Assembly: GCA_006386115.1 (NCBI GenBank) | Contig: VFIW01000048.1 | Span: 186,001 to 250,000 of the forward strand | From: Globisporangium splendens | Taxonomy: Eukaryota; Oomycota; Peronosporomycetes; Pythiales; Pythiaceae | Direction of reading: 5' to 3' | DNA: 64,000 nt | Shown here: positions 1 through 8,922 of the stretch, piece by piece | Numbering within the stretch: the stretch's first letter is position 1 | Layout of the letters: every line of letters starts with the position of its first letter | Position numbers and translations under genes: made by a program | The notes under the pieces: model-generated | The model's input: only the letters and a program-made list of their open reading frames with translations | What the model was told of the DNA's origin: nothing | The model's database searches: none

Positions 1-846
1 CGTCTTGAGAACGAGAACCAAATGGAGCGTCTTCTTCGTCGTGGCAATTCTCGTGCCCAAAGAAGAACTCCTGCTGACGACAGAGCGAATCCCAGCTCTG
101 GTCGTCGTAGTGTCGCTCCTCGCGACGCTACAAGCAGTTCTCGTAGCGGCAGACCACGTCGGGAACATCAGACTCCATCGTCTGCCGTGGCTCCCACGTG
201 TCCGAGCTCGGTGGATATCCACGCCACCGAACTCTGTAGAAGCGTTGAGGACTCAACCGCTTCTTCCCACGAGTCGGTCGATCCTCATGATCAACAATCG
301 ACTCAACCACCCAGCGATGATCTCCCTGAGAGTCTATCAATGGGGGTGGGGCTGAACGCGAAAACGATTGAGCGACTCTGGAAGTGGAAGAGTGCTCATC
401 GGGCTCAGATTGAGACACTGGAAGTTCGCGATGCGATCCTTTCGGATCGGTGCGAGAGCCTCGAGGACCAAGTGAAGGAGCAGGAGTCGCGGATCGACTC
501 GCTGACCTTTGGTCTCGCTCAGTATCTGGCTTTGGAGTCCCGTTTCGAGCAACGGTTCGAGCAAGTCCAGGGCGAACTTGAGCGACTCCGAAAGGCTGAG
601 AAGGCTCGTGAAATGCATCACGAACGTCTATTGCGCTCTGTGGAAGAGGCAGGGACGGCTCTTGAGGTACTCCGCAAGGAGTATAACTCGCGCCTTCTCG
701 TGCTGGAAGCTGTGAAGGAGGAGTCCTTCGATGTGCTTCAGCGCCTTTACGCCGAGAAGAATCTCCAAAGCGATGAGATGTTTGCTCTTCGCAATCAAGT
801 GGAGAGTCTTCAAGATCAGCTTGATCGTTTGCGGAAGATCTCGTAG
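1..846 (+). CDS. Antisense coiled-coil protein of chromovirus A (5' end outside window)
   Basis: Open from the window edge (codon 1 at base 1) to a TAG at 844-846, on the strand opposite pol. The product has a Ser/Arg/Pro-rich N-terminal part and a long heptad-rich coiled coil (roughly bases 350-840) rich in E, K, R, L and Q. It is clearly homologous to the antisense ORF of copy B; the first residues (RLEN...ERLL) align with an internal stretch of the B product, so the start lies upstream of this window. It overlaps the linker and chromodomain part of pol. Copy A pol carries frameshifts while this frame is intact. Function is unknown. A non-coding shadow of pol is the alternative, but see the conservation argument in the findings. 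Confidence 0.6.
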   Translation, partial: RLENENQMERLLRRGNSRAQRRTPADDRANPSSGRRSVAPRDATSSSRSGRPRREHQTPSSAVAPTCPSSVDIHATELCRSVEDSTASSHESVDPHDQQSTQPPSDDLPESLSMGVGLNAKTIERLWKWKSAHRAQIETLEVRDAILSDRCESLEDQVKEQESRIDSLTFGLAQYLALESRFEQRFEQVQGELERLRKAEKAREMHHERLLRSVEEAGTALEVLRKEYNSRLLVLEAVKEESFDVLQRLYAEKNLQSDEMFALRNQVESLQDQLDRLRKIS

Positions 847-2080
847 GATCAGCTGATCCGCTTGGAAGGTAAGGCTTTAGTCTACCCACATAAAATGTAG
901 GGTGTAGACGCATGCGTGTAGGTATGTCTAGCGTGTAGGCATCACCATTGCATTTCACTACCTTGAACGGTCCAATGAACCTTGGCAGAAGCTTCGAACT
1001 TCCCAAGTTGGACACTGCATGTTCAGGCAGGTTCGCCGTGCTAAGTAATACAAGATCATTGATCTTATAAAACTTGCTTGTTCTTCCTTCCGCTCTTGTC
1101 TGCTTGTTCCTTTTGCAGATCCTGAGCCTTCGTGATTGCGTCTCGAACAAACCTCACAACGGCTTGTCTCCTCACAACAAAGTCATCGACTTGCTGTTCC
1201 TCACGACTTGTCATGTCGCCGAGGGGTTTCATCGAGTCAAAGTTGGCTTTTAACTCGGCAACAGCATTCAGGTCATACGACGACTTGGCTTATTTCCTTT
1301 AGCCGTAGTCCCTCCCCCACTTAAGGTAGAGACCTCACCCATTATGGAAGCAGGCACTCGAGGATGAATGCCATAGTTCACATAAAATGGAGAGTGACCC
1401 GTCGAGACATGCGTGGAGTTGTTCAACGCGAACTCGGCAAGAGGGAGAAACTCACTCCACTCTTTGAAAGACGTCGCATAACTGCGCAACACGTCTTCGA
1501 GGACACGATTCACTCGTTCAGTTTGACCATCCGTTTCTGGATGTGCCGCTGTTGACATGGACAACTTGGTGTCCAGAAGTCCGAACAGTGCACGCCAAAA
1601 CTTGGATGTAAACCGAGTGTCACGGTCAGACACGATCTCAACGGGCAGGCCATGCAGACGGAATACGACGTCTACAAAGACCTTGGCCGTCATTTCGGCT
1701 GAGATCTTGTCCGAAACCGGCGCAAGATGGACCATCTTGCTGAATCGGTCCACAAACACAAGGATGCCATTGCGTCCGTGTTTGTCACGTGGAAGTCCGA
1801 ATATGAAATCCATACTCACAGACTTCCAACTGTCCGATGGGACAGCCAATGAACGAAGTGGGGCCTGAGTGGAACCAGAAGGTTTCACTCGTTGGCAGAT
1901 CTCGCAAGTCCTCACATACTTGCGAACCCACTTGTACATGTGTGGCCAGTAGTAATCCCGGGAAAGACTGAGAAATGTTTTCTCACGTCCGAGATGGCCA
2001 CCCGAAGGACTGTCATGGTACTCATACAAGAGTCGATGACGCAGACCTTCGTCGTTGGGAACAACAACCCTTGCTGTATC
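128..2080 (-). pseudogene. Broken pol of copy A (integrase and chromodomain)
   Basis: Reading on the minus strand, 2080 to about 1268 encodes the integrase HHCC zinc finger and the DDE core, closely matching copy B. The frame then breaks near 1300, where copy B reads on through its post-integrase segment. A second shift near 1070-1080 is caused by an extra T before the KINDL motif. Frame resumes at about 1070 and stays open to 128 through the linker and the C-terminal chromodomain (RFYRVRWRGYPPSSDTWEP). With two frameshifts and no RT this copy cannot make a working polyprotein. By contrast, the antisense frame over 1-846 is uninterrupted. Confidence 0.85.
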
Positions 2081-2688
2081 TGTAATGGGCTAAGGCTGCC
2101 ATTACATGCAAGGTGGCTCTTTGTGTGTGTCACACACCACCTTGTGGAAGTGCATTGTGGGTGCGAAGATATTGGGTGAAACACATAAAAGTGATCCCCA
2201 CATGCACTTGTGACGTCATCGTCTGACGTCAGAGCAATCTATGTCTGAGTCGAGTGTTGGTCGCTCGCAATCATTGAGATTCGGCGTGATTACGCACAAC
2301 AGTACTCTAGACACGTGAGTGATGGTTCCCACTTGGGAAGCTGCACTGGTGATGAGACCGACGTGTCTCTGCCACCTAAAGTGAGTGGCTGTAGCCAATC
2401 ACTTTGCAGGGAATTTTCCACGGGACTTCAAGTTCAAGTTTCTCGAAGATCCCCTGGGTTCAACCTCAGTGTACTCAAGGTTTTATATATCCGATTCATA
2501 GGTTTTATTGTGTATGTTTAGGTTTTAGTTATAAACCTCTAGGAGCCCTAGTGGTGTTTTACATGTAGTGTCAGGAACCACAAGCTCATTTCAATTCAGT
2601 TGCATTTTTGCCAAGTTCCCCTCAAGTCTTCCTCTTCACGCGCAAGCGTGCGTGCCGTGTTTGAGGCTGTCTCGGATAGCCTCTTACA
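2081..2688 (+). repeat. 5' LTR of copy B
   Basis: 608 bp, starting TGTAATGG and ending TTACA; the first 26 bases form an imperfect inverted repeat (TGTAATGG...CCATTACA). It contains two perfect TGACGTCA palindromes at 2211-2218 and 2224-2231, which resemble CRE/bZIP sites, and AT-rich segments near 2480-2540. It matches the 3' LTR well over about its first 480 bases with scattered substitutions, then differs near its 3' end. Confidence 0.9.
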
Positions 2689-2690
2689 CC

Positions 2691-2703
2691 TGGTAGCACT
2701 TCG
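2691..2703 (+). other. Putative tRNA primer-binding site
   Basis: TGGTAGCACTTCG, two bases after the 5' LTR. It starts with TGG as expected for pairing to a tRNA CCA end, and its first eight bases resemble initiator-Met primer sites of other elements. The same bases occur next to the LTR of copy C (minus strand, near 11300-11311). The tRNA identity is not established. Confidence 0.6.
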
Positions 2704-2795
2704 TAGTCCTTCCAACGACCAAGTCAAGAGTCTGCATAGGCCGCTTGTGCAGCGTGCGCGGACATTCCAAGACCCCTGTCCGATTGTGAGAAACA

Positions 2796-3839
2796 ATGGA
2801 AGGGATTGAGACGCCGATGGGCTCGATGCCTGGAGAGACCGTGGAGCTGACGAATGAGCATTTTCCTCATTTGTCGAGCCACGAGTGGGCAGCCCTCGAG
2901 CGTATGCGAGCGGTCATCGGTGAGGCGGCTGTGATCAGTTTGCTGAGATCAGCGTCACCGGATGAGCAGAGGAACGCGGCTACGAGCTTCATGCATCACG
3001 AGATCATGAACTCTCATCGACAGCCCGCAACTCCTGTCACGACGATGAGAGTGGCACCTCTGAAGCTCGATGTATCTCCGTACCGTGGCGGAGAGAACGA
3101 ACCTCTAGCGAGATGGTTCGTTGAGTTGGATGCAGCGATCACTGCAAGACAACTACGGGACCCAATGCAGCAAGTGTTGTTTGCGATGTCAAACCTTGCG
3201 GGTCGAGCGAAGAGTTGGGCGTATGGGAAGCGATTGGCGGAGCCACATTGCTTCTACGACCTGGACGACTTCAAGCGAGAGCTGAAGAAGGCTTTTGAAC
3301 CTCCGCAGAGCGAATTTCGGGCTCGCGCTGAGTTCTTAAAGCTTCGTCAGGGTAAATACGACCTACACTCGTACGCTCAACGAGCACGATACCTCGTGTC
3401 AAGTATCGTGAATGAGCCGATTGATGCCTCAACGCAAGTTGTGACATTCATGGCAGGGCTCAGTGATGGTCCAATTCGGAACCAGCTGTTCCGCGAGTAC
3501 CCCAAGACGCTGGATGAAGCCATCGAGCGAGCGATGCAAGAAGAATTCAGCATCAAGCAAGCCAAGTTCAACGGTTTCGGCCCTCGCCCTGTTCGACAAC
3601 ACGCAGTCACACACGACGGTCCAGAACCGATGGACATCTCGTATGCCGATGCGACCGCTAACAGACAGCCATGCAATGACGGGAAGTGTTTCCGTTGTGG
3701 CAAGCCCGGTCACATCGCAAGAAATTGCAAGGTGTCCTTGCCAAGCCAGCAAGCGACACACGGTTCGCGATCGAATCGACCAGGCAGAGGCCGGCGATTC
3801 GAGCGTTCCCAACAGCCAAAAAACGGGAACGACCAGTAG
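2796..3839 (+). CDS. Gag polyprotein of copy B
   Basis: 347-residue capsid/nucleocapsid protein starting at the first ATG after the leader. The middle (about residues 85-240) is a retrotransposon gag capsid region with the conserved W/F-rich core (ARWFVELD, AKSWAYG, EFLKLRQG, LFREYPKTLDEA). A single CCHC zinc knuckle (CFRCGKPGHIARNC, residue 298 on) binds the RNA genome. The 3' end overlaps pol by 154 bases in the -1 frame, with a slippery heptamer 13 codon positions or fewer from the stop. The copy C gag has the same length and architecture. Confidence 0.93.
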   Translation: MEGIETPMGSMPGETVELTNEHFPHLSSHEWAALERMRAVIGEAAVISLLRSASPDEQRNAATSFMHHEIMNSHRQPATPVTTMRVAPLKLDVSPYRGGENEPLARWFVELDAAITARQLRDPMQQVLFAMSNLAGRAKSWAYGKRLAEPHCFYDLDDFKRELKKAFEPPQSEFRARAEFLKLRQGKYDLHSYAQRARYLVSSIVNEPIDASTQVVTFMAGLSDGPIRNQLFREYPKTLDEAIERAMQEEFSIKQAKFNGFGPRPVRQHAVTHDGPEPMDISYADATANRQPCNDGKCFRCGKPGHIARNCKVSLPSQQATHGSRSNRPGRGRRFERSQQPKNGNDQ

Positions 3840-6800
3840 GAGCGGGGCTCCCTACTGGGCGAACAAAGAGTTCTGTGAATGTCGTGGAAGCGCAGAACTC
3901 TTGCCCCGGTGTGCGCAATGCACATGAAGTTTCCGCGAACAGATGTGAGCGTGTCGAGCAAGAGCCAGCCTTGATAGTCCACAAGGTTAAGGTAGATGGT
4001 TACTCAGAACCTCTACGGGCTCTTGTAGACACTGGTGCGTCGAACAATTTTGTCCGCACACAAGTGGTGAGAAGGCAAGGTTTGGACCTGCCTATCTCGA
4101 ACAAGGAAATGATCGTTCGCTTGGCGAATGGATCGAAAGTGACGATGCCTAAGCGCGTGTTGCGTATGGCAATCGAATGTGATGATTTCCGAGGCGAAGA
4201 CGAGTTTATAGCACTCGACCTCGATGACAAGTTTGATCTGATTCTGGGAATGCCCTGGCTGAGAAGGTACCAACCGAGCATTGACTGGAAGAAGAAGAAG
4301 ATCAGCGTCGACAAGCAAGTCGACGAAGACCTCAGCTGCCAGGCAGCAAGAGAGGTGATTTGGGCATATACATCTGTTGAAGATGTGTCTAATGAGAGTC
4401 AGGCGTGCGATGGCCCCTCACACTCAAATGACAAGCCCGTGAAGACCACTGGAGGTGGAGTAGTCAGGCGCCAGAAAAAGACTACTCCTGTAGCCAAGAG
4501 CGATGAAGAGTTCCGCTCTGGCAGGGTTAAAGAAGACAAGAAGACCGACGAAGAAGAACGAAGATCTGCAAGCGTCCCTGATCAAGACACAAGAAAGGCA
4601 GAAGATGAAGTGAAGCGACAAGAACAAGCCACTTCAAGCGAATATGTGAACGTCGCAGTCTACAATGAAGAAGGTGACAGCCAGATAGTGCGTCACGTAC
4701 AAGTGGAAAATCCTCCAAGTCTGGCTCAAGAATTGATTTCCTTGCCGTTGATGAGCAAGAAGACGCTTAAGCGTAGCCTGGCGAAAGGCGAAATTTCGCA
4801 AATTTGTGCGATCGTCGATGAAGTTGCCGACGATGTCATCAACACTGCGGAAGTGTTAGATGAGAGGACACGGAAGGAGAGGTTTGATGAGCAGTCGTGG
4901 GACGCTCTAAAGACAAACCCCGTGTATGGACTTGCCAAGGAATATGCGGACATATTTCCAGACAAAGTGCCGGACGAATTGCCGCAGGACAGAGGCATTC
5001 GTCACGAGATAGATGTACTTCCGGGAACGAAGTACTGTATCACGAGGCAATGGCCGCTACCGAAGGAACAAGTCGATGCGATCGACGAGTTCTTCGCGCA
5101 GCGACAGAAGGCTGGCCATGTGCGCGAGAGCAAGTCTCCGCACTGTAGTCCCACCTTCTGTGTGAAGAAGGCCACAGGCGGTTGGCGCATTGTTCATGCA
5201 TTCAACAAATTGAATGATGCGACCATACCTGCTCAGACCCCAGTTCCACGCAAGGATATGATCCTTGATGGAATGGTTGGCAGCACTGTCTTTAGCGCGA
5301 TCGATCTGAAAGACGGGTTCTATCAGATTCGAATGCGCGAGAGCGATGTACCATTTACAGCAGTTAGCACCCCGAGTGGTATGCTGTGGGAGTGGATGGT
5401 GATGCCACAAGGTCTGAAGAACGCACCAGCAACTTTCAACAGAATGGTCACGAATGTACTTCATCCATTGAGAGAGTTTGCACCGAGCTACTTTGACGAC
5501 ATATTCGTTCATAGTAAGGCCTCGGAAGGGAAGAAAGATGTCGATGTTCATCTTGAACATCTTCGTCAAGTCTTTCAAGTTATGCGTGAGAACAAACTGT
5601 ACGCTAACTTGAAGAAATGCATCTTCTTCGCCCCCGAGATCCCTATACTCGGTTGCTTTGTTGGCAAGAATGGCGTTCGGGTCGATCCTGAGAAGGTCAA
5701 GTCTATCGACGATTGGCCTATTCCTCAGAACGTCAAACAGCTACGTCAGTGGCTGGGTTTGGCCAACTATTTGCAAAAATACACGCGCAACTATGCAGCG
5801 TTAGTGCAACCCCTCACGAGTCTTTTGAAGAAAGATAATGAGTGGGAATGGTCAGAGGAACATCAGGCAGCGTTTGCCGAAGTAAAGAAGAGCTTAAGAG
5901 AAGCTCCTGTCCTAGCTCTCGCAGACCATGAGAAGCCGTTCCATGTAGTCTGCGATGCGAGCGACTATGCCATCGGGTGTGCACTGATGCAACACGATGA
6001 TGAGGGCAAAGAAAGAGTTGTGTCGTATCAGTCACGACAACTCCGACCCGCAGAACGGAACTATCCGGTCCATGACAAGGAACTATTGGCCATGAAGTAT
6101 GCATTGGCAAAGTTCCGAGTCTATTTGCTTGGTGAAAAGCAGTTCGCTATTTACACTGATCACGCATCACTGCGGACAGCTGTAAAGACGCCTCACCTAT
6201 CGCAAAGAATGGCAAGATGGTTTTCCTTCTTCGCTGAGTACAACTTTGTTGTACATTATAAGCCCGGCAAGTCAAACATTCTTGCCGATGCGCTGTCAAG
6301 ACGTCCGGATTATGATCCGAAGAACAAGAGTGACGACACGAACGGAGCGTGCCGACTCTGTGAAGACGTCAACGCGATTGCTACGGGAGTGACAAGCACA
6401 GTCCAAGAAGAGATCACTGAGGGATACAAGCAAGACGAAGCATGCCAAGAACTGATCAAGTATTTCAAGAATCCCTCAGAGAAGGCACTCCAAAACCTCC
6501 CACCAAGAGCAAGATCGCGTGTTCACCGTTACAGCATGCACAGTGGGCTGCTGTACTATACGGTTGACGAAGGGGATCCAGCGAGGATCGTTGTCCCCAA
6601 CGACGAAGGTCTGCGTCATCGACTCTTGTACGAGTATCATGACGGTCCTTCGAGTGGCCATCTCGGACGTGAGAAAACGTTTCTCAACTTGTCTCGAGAT
6701 TACTACTGGCCTCACATGTACAAGTGGGTTCGCAAGTATGTGCGTACTTGCGAAGTGTGCCAAAGAGTTAAGCCATCCGGCTCTACTCGGGCCCCACTTC

Positions 6801-8521
6801 GTTCATTGGCTGTCCCTCAGGACAGTTGGAAGTCTGTGAGTATGGACTTCATATTCGGACTTCCAAGAGACAAACACGGACGCAATGGCATCCTTGTGTT
6901 TGTGGACCGATTCAGCAAGATGGTCCATCTTGCGCCGGTCTCGGATAAGATCTCGGCAGAGATGACTGCGAAAGTCTTTGTAGACGTGGTGTTCCGTCTA
7001 CATGGTCTGCCCTCGGAGATCGTATCAGACCGTGACACTCGGTTTACGTCTAGGTTCTGGCGAACTCTGCTTGGCATTTTGGATACAAAACTATCCATGT
7101 CAACAGCAGCACACCCAGAGACAGACGGCCAAACTGAACGAGTGAATCGTGTCCTTGAAGACGTGTTGCGCAGTTATGCGACGTCTTTCGGAGAGTGGAG
7201 TGAGTCTCTCCCTCTCGCAGAGTTTGCGTTGAACAACTCCACGCATGTCTCGACAGGTCATACCCCGTTCTATGTGAACTACGGACTCCACCCGAGAGTG
7301 CCAGCGTCACTAGTGGGAGAGGTTTCTACCTTAAGTGGGGGAGAGACTATGGCTAAGGAGCCACAGTCGGATCTGAATGCTGTCACAGAGTTAAAAGCGA
7401 ATTTTGACTCGATGAAACCTCTAGACGACATGACAAGTCGTGAGGAACAGCAAGTCGATGACTTTATTGTGAGGAGACAAGCCGTTGTGAGGTTTGTTCG
7501 AGACGCAATTGCAAAGGCTCAGGATCTGCAAAAGGAACAAGCAGATAGGAGCGGAAGGAAGAACAAGCAAGTGTATAAGATCAATGATCTTGTATTACTT
7601 AGCACGGCTAATCTACCTGAACACGCAGTGTCTAACTTGGGGAGTTCGAAACTTCTGCCAAGATATATTGGACCGTTCAGGGTAGTTAAATGCAATGGTG
7701 ATGCCTACACGCTAGACATTCCTAAACGCATGCGACTACACCCTACGTTCTACGTAGGTAGACTAAAGCCTTACCTTCCAAGTGGGTCAGCGAACCCTAC
7801 AGAGCCTTTGGCAGACGATCAAGTCGATCCTGAAGTCGCTCCACCAGCTCGCGAAGAGTCTGTAACTCATCGCCATGGAGCTTCTTCTCGGCATAAAGGT
7901 GCTGAAGCACATCAAAGGACTCGTCCTTTATTGTCTCCAACGCGAGAAGGCGACCATGATACTCCTTCCGAAGTATCTCAAGAGAAGCCCCTGCCTCTTC
8001 CACAGAGCGCAGTAGACGTTCGTGATACGCATCACGAGCTTTCTCAGCCTTCTGGAGTCGTTCAAGCTCGGCTTGAATCTTCTCGAACCTTTGTTCGAAA
8101 TGTGACTCCATTGCCGAACGCTGGGCAAGACCATCGAAGAGCAAGTCGATCTTCGACTCCTGCTCCTTCAACCAGTCTTCGAGGCTTTCGCACCGGTCTT
8201 CGAGTACCGCGTTGCGAACTTCAAGAGCCTCGATCTGAGCGCGGTGAGCACTCTCCCACTTCCAGAGTCGCTCAATCGTTTTCGCGTTCAGCCCCACCTC
8301 CTCTGATCGATCATCAGGGAGAGCGTCGTTGGATCGTTGAGTCGATAGTCGATCACGAGGATCGATCGACTCGTCGTCGAGGAGAGAAGTCGTTGAACCG
8401 TCAACGCTTCTACAGAGTACGGTGGCTTGGCTGTCCGCCGGACTCGGACACGTGGGAACCTCGAGAGACTCTTCAGTCTGATGTTCCCGACGTGGTTCAC
8501 AGTTACGAACAGAGCTTGTAG
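3686..8521 (+). CDS. Pol polyprotein of copy B (PR-RT-RNase H-IN-chromodomain)
   Basis: Made as Gag-Pol by -1 frameshifting, so the functional part begins near 3821; no start codon of its own is needed. Domains in order: aspartic protease (LVDTGASNNF, about 4020), a charged linker, reverse transcriptase with the catalytic YFDDIF motif near 5490, RNase H (CDASDYAIG near 5950; TDHASL near 6160), integrase HHCC finger near 6630-6770, and the D,D35E core (MDFIFGLP; SDRDTRF; DGQTERVNRVLED) to about 7160. A low-complexity linker and a C-terminal chromodomain follow (RFYRVRWLG...DSDTWEP, 8408-8460), which usually directs integration to particular chromatin. The frame is uninterrupted. From 7797 on it shares its DNA with the antisense coiled-coil ORF. 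Confidence 0.95.
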   Translation: MFPLWQARSHRKKLQGVLAKPASDTRFAIESTRQRPAIRAFPTAKKRERPVGAGLPTGRTKSSVNVVEAQNSCPGVRNAHEVSANRCERVEQEPALIVHKVKVDGYSEPLRALVDTGASNNFVRTQVVRRQGLDLPISNKEMIVRLANGSKVTMPKRVLRMAIECDDFRGEDEFIALDLDDKFDLILGMPWLRRYQPSIDWKKKKISVDKQVDEDLSCQAAREVIWAYTSVEDVSNESQACDGPSHSNDKPVKTTGGGVVRRQKKTTPVAKSDEEFRSGRVKEDKKTDEEERRSASVPDQDTRKAEDEVKRQEQATSSEYVNVAVYNEEGDSQIVRHVQVENPPSLAQELISLPLMSKKTLKRSLAKGEISQICAIVDEVADDVINTAEVLDERTRKERFDEQSWDALKTNPVYGLAKEYADIFPDKVPDELPQDRGIRHEIDVLPGTKYCITRQWPLPKEQVDAIDEFFAQRQKAGHVRESKSPHCSPTFCVKKATGGWRIVHAFNKLNDATIPAQTPVPRKDMILDGMVGSTVFSAIDLKDGFYQIRMRESDVPFTAVSTPSGMLWEWMVMPQGLKNAPATFNRMVTNVLHPLREFAPSYFDDIFVHSKASEGKKDVDVHLEHLRQVFQVMRENKLYANLKKCIFFAPEIPILGCFVGKNGVRVDPEKVKSIDDWPIPQNVKQLRQWLGLANYLQKYTRNYAALVQPLTSLLKKDNEWEWSEEHQAAFAEVKKSLREAPVLALADHEKPFHVVCDASDYAIGCALMQHDDEGKERVVSYQSRQLRPAERNYPVHDKELLAMKYALAKFRVYLLGEKQFAIYTDHASLRTAVKTPHLSQRMARWFSFFAEYNFVVHYKPGKSNILADALSRRPDYDPKNKSDDTNGACRLCEDVNAIATGVTSTVQEEITEGYKQDEACQELIKYFKNPSEKALQNLPPRARSRVHRYSMHSGLLYYTVDEGDPARIVVPNDEGLRHRLLYEYHDGPSSGHLGREKTFLNLSRDYYWPHMYKWVRKYVRTCEVCQRVKPSGSTRAPLRSLAVPQDSWKSVSMDFIFGLPRDKHGRNGILVFVDRFSKMVHLAPVSDKISAEMTAKVFVDVVFRLHGLPSEIVSDRDTRFTSRFWRTLLGILDTKLSMSTAAHPETDGQTERVNRVLEDVLRSYATSFGEWSESLPLAEFALNNSTHVSTGHTPFYVNYGLHPRVPASLVGEVSTLSGGETMAKEPQSDLNAVTELKANFDSMKPLDDMTSREEQQVDDFIVRRQAVVRFVRDAIAKAQDLQKEQADRSGRKNKQVYKINDLVLLSTANLPEHAVSNLGSSKLLPRYIGPFRVVKCNGDAYTLDIPKRMRLHPTFYVGRLKPYLPSGSANPTEPLADDQVDPEVAPPAREESVTHRHGASSRHKGAEAHQRTRPLLSPTREGDHDTPSEVSQEKPLPLPQSAVDVRDTHHELSQPSGVVQARLESSRTFVRNVTPLPNAGQDHRRASRSSTPAPSTSLRGFRTGLRVPRCELQEPRSERGEHSPTSRVAQSFSRSAPPPLIDHQGERRWIVESIVDHEDRSTRRRGEKSLNRQRFYRVRWLGCPPDSDTWEPRETLQSDVPDVVHSYEQSL
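3818..3824 (+). promoter_or_regulatory. -1 ribosomal frameshift slippery site, gag to pol
   Basis: A_AAA_AAC in the gag frame (CCA AAA AAC), matching the X_XXY_YYZ rule exactly, 12 bases before the gag stop codon. Slipping back one base puts ribosomes into the pol frame, which is open from there to 8521. Copy C has the same heptamer at 10159-10165 on the minus strand. A downstream structure was not worked out. Confidence 0.85.
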
Positions 8522-8846
8522 TGCTCTCGCGAGCACTAGAACGACTAGAGCCAAGCTCTTTATGGTCGTTCTCGAGCGTGCCTCCTAGGTTCCCTAGCAA
8601 ACGCTCGACAAGACTCTCGTTCTCGAGTCGGACAAACGTCTTCCACGACTCGAGCTTCGCTGTGCTGGACTGGCCAGGATCGTCGCTGCCGGACATCTTG
8701 CGCCAGAGGAAGAACAACTCCTTGTAGAACCGACGTCCTCCACGCTTCTTGCGAATAGCGGAGATGTCGTACAAGCCGGGAGTCGTCCGCTGCCGCTTTG
8801 GCTCGGGCCGTTCTTCGCGCTTCACTTGGTCGCTTGATCGCTTCAT
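7797..8846 (-). CDS. Antisense basic/coiled-coil protein of copy B
   Basis: 349-residue ORF on the strand opposite pol. I chose the ATG at 8846, which opens a basic, NLS-like start (MKRSSDQVKREERPEPKRQR) between pol and the 3' LTR; the frame is open further upstream into the LTR to 9116. After the basic N-terminus come a Ser/Thr-rich middle and a C-terminal coiled coil of about 150 residues (from LNAKTIERLWKW to the stop) with regular Leu/Ile heptads. About 725 bases overlap the pol linker and chromodomain. Copy A keeps the homologous ORF intact. Transcription would have to start in or near the 3' LTR, reading leftwards. Function unknown; the layout recalls antisense genes of some retroviruses, but no homology is claimed. 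Confidence 0.65.
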   Translation of the reverse strand: MKRSSDQVKREERPEPKRQRTTPGLYDISAIRKKRGGRRFYKELFFLWRKMSGSDDPGQSSTAKLESWKTFVRLENESLVERLLGNLGGTLENDHKELGSSRSSARESTTSSVRNCEPRREHQTEESLEVPTCPSPADSQATVLCRSVDGSTTSLLDDESIDPRDRLSTQRSNDALPDDRSEEVGLNAKTIERLWKWESAHRAQIEALEVRNAVLEDRCESLEDWLKEQESKIDLLFDGLAQRSAMESHFEQRFEKIQAELERLQKAEKARDAYHERLLRSVEEAGASLEILRKEYHGRLLALETIKDESFDVLQHLYAEKKLHGDELQTLRELVERLQDRLDRLPKAL

Positions 8847-8922
8847 GGTCAATTGGAAAGTGAGAGCGGGTGCCTCTTCCGAAAGAAGTAAAGTCCGTGA
8901 TGGAACTTTAAGGGAGGGATGA

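Larger units (their letters stand above)
1..2080 (-). mobile_element. Ty3/gypsy chromovirus copy A, truncated
   Basis: Minus-strand 3' portion of a chromovirus: integrase core, then the C-terminal linker and chromodomain, running off the left edge of the window. At 2080/2081 the copy stops abruptly in the pol segment just upstream of the integrase zinc finger, where the 5' LTR of copy B begins. The lost upstream part (gag, PR, RT, RNase H) is not found next to it. Similarity to copy B is high throughout. Its 3' LTR, if present, lies outside the window. Confidence 0.9.
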
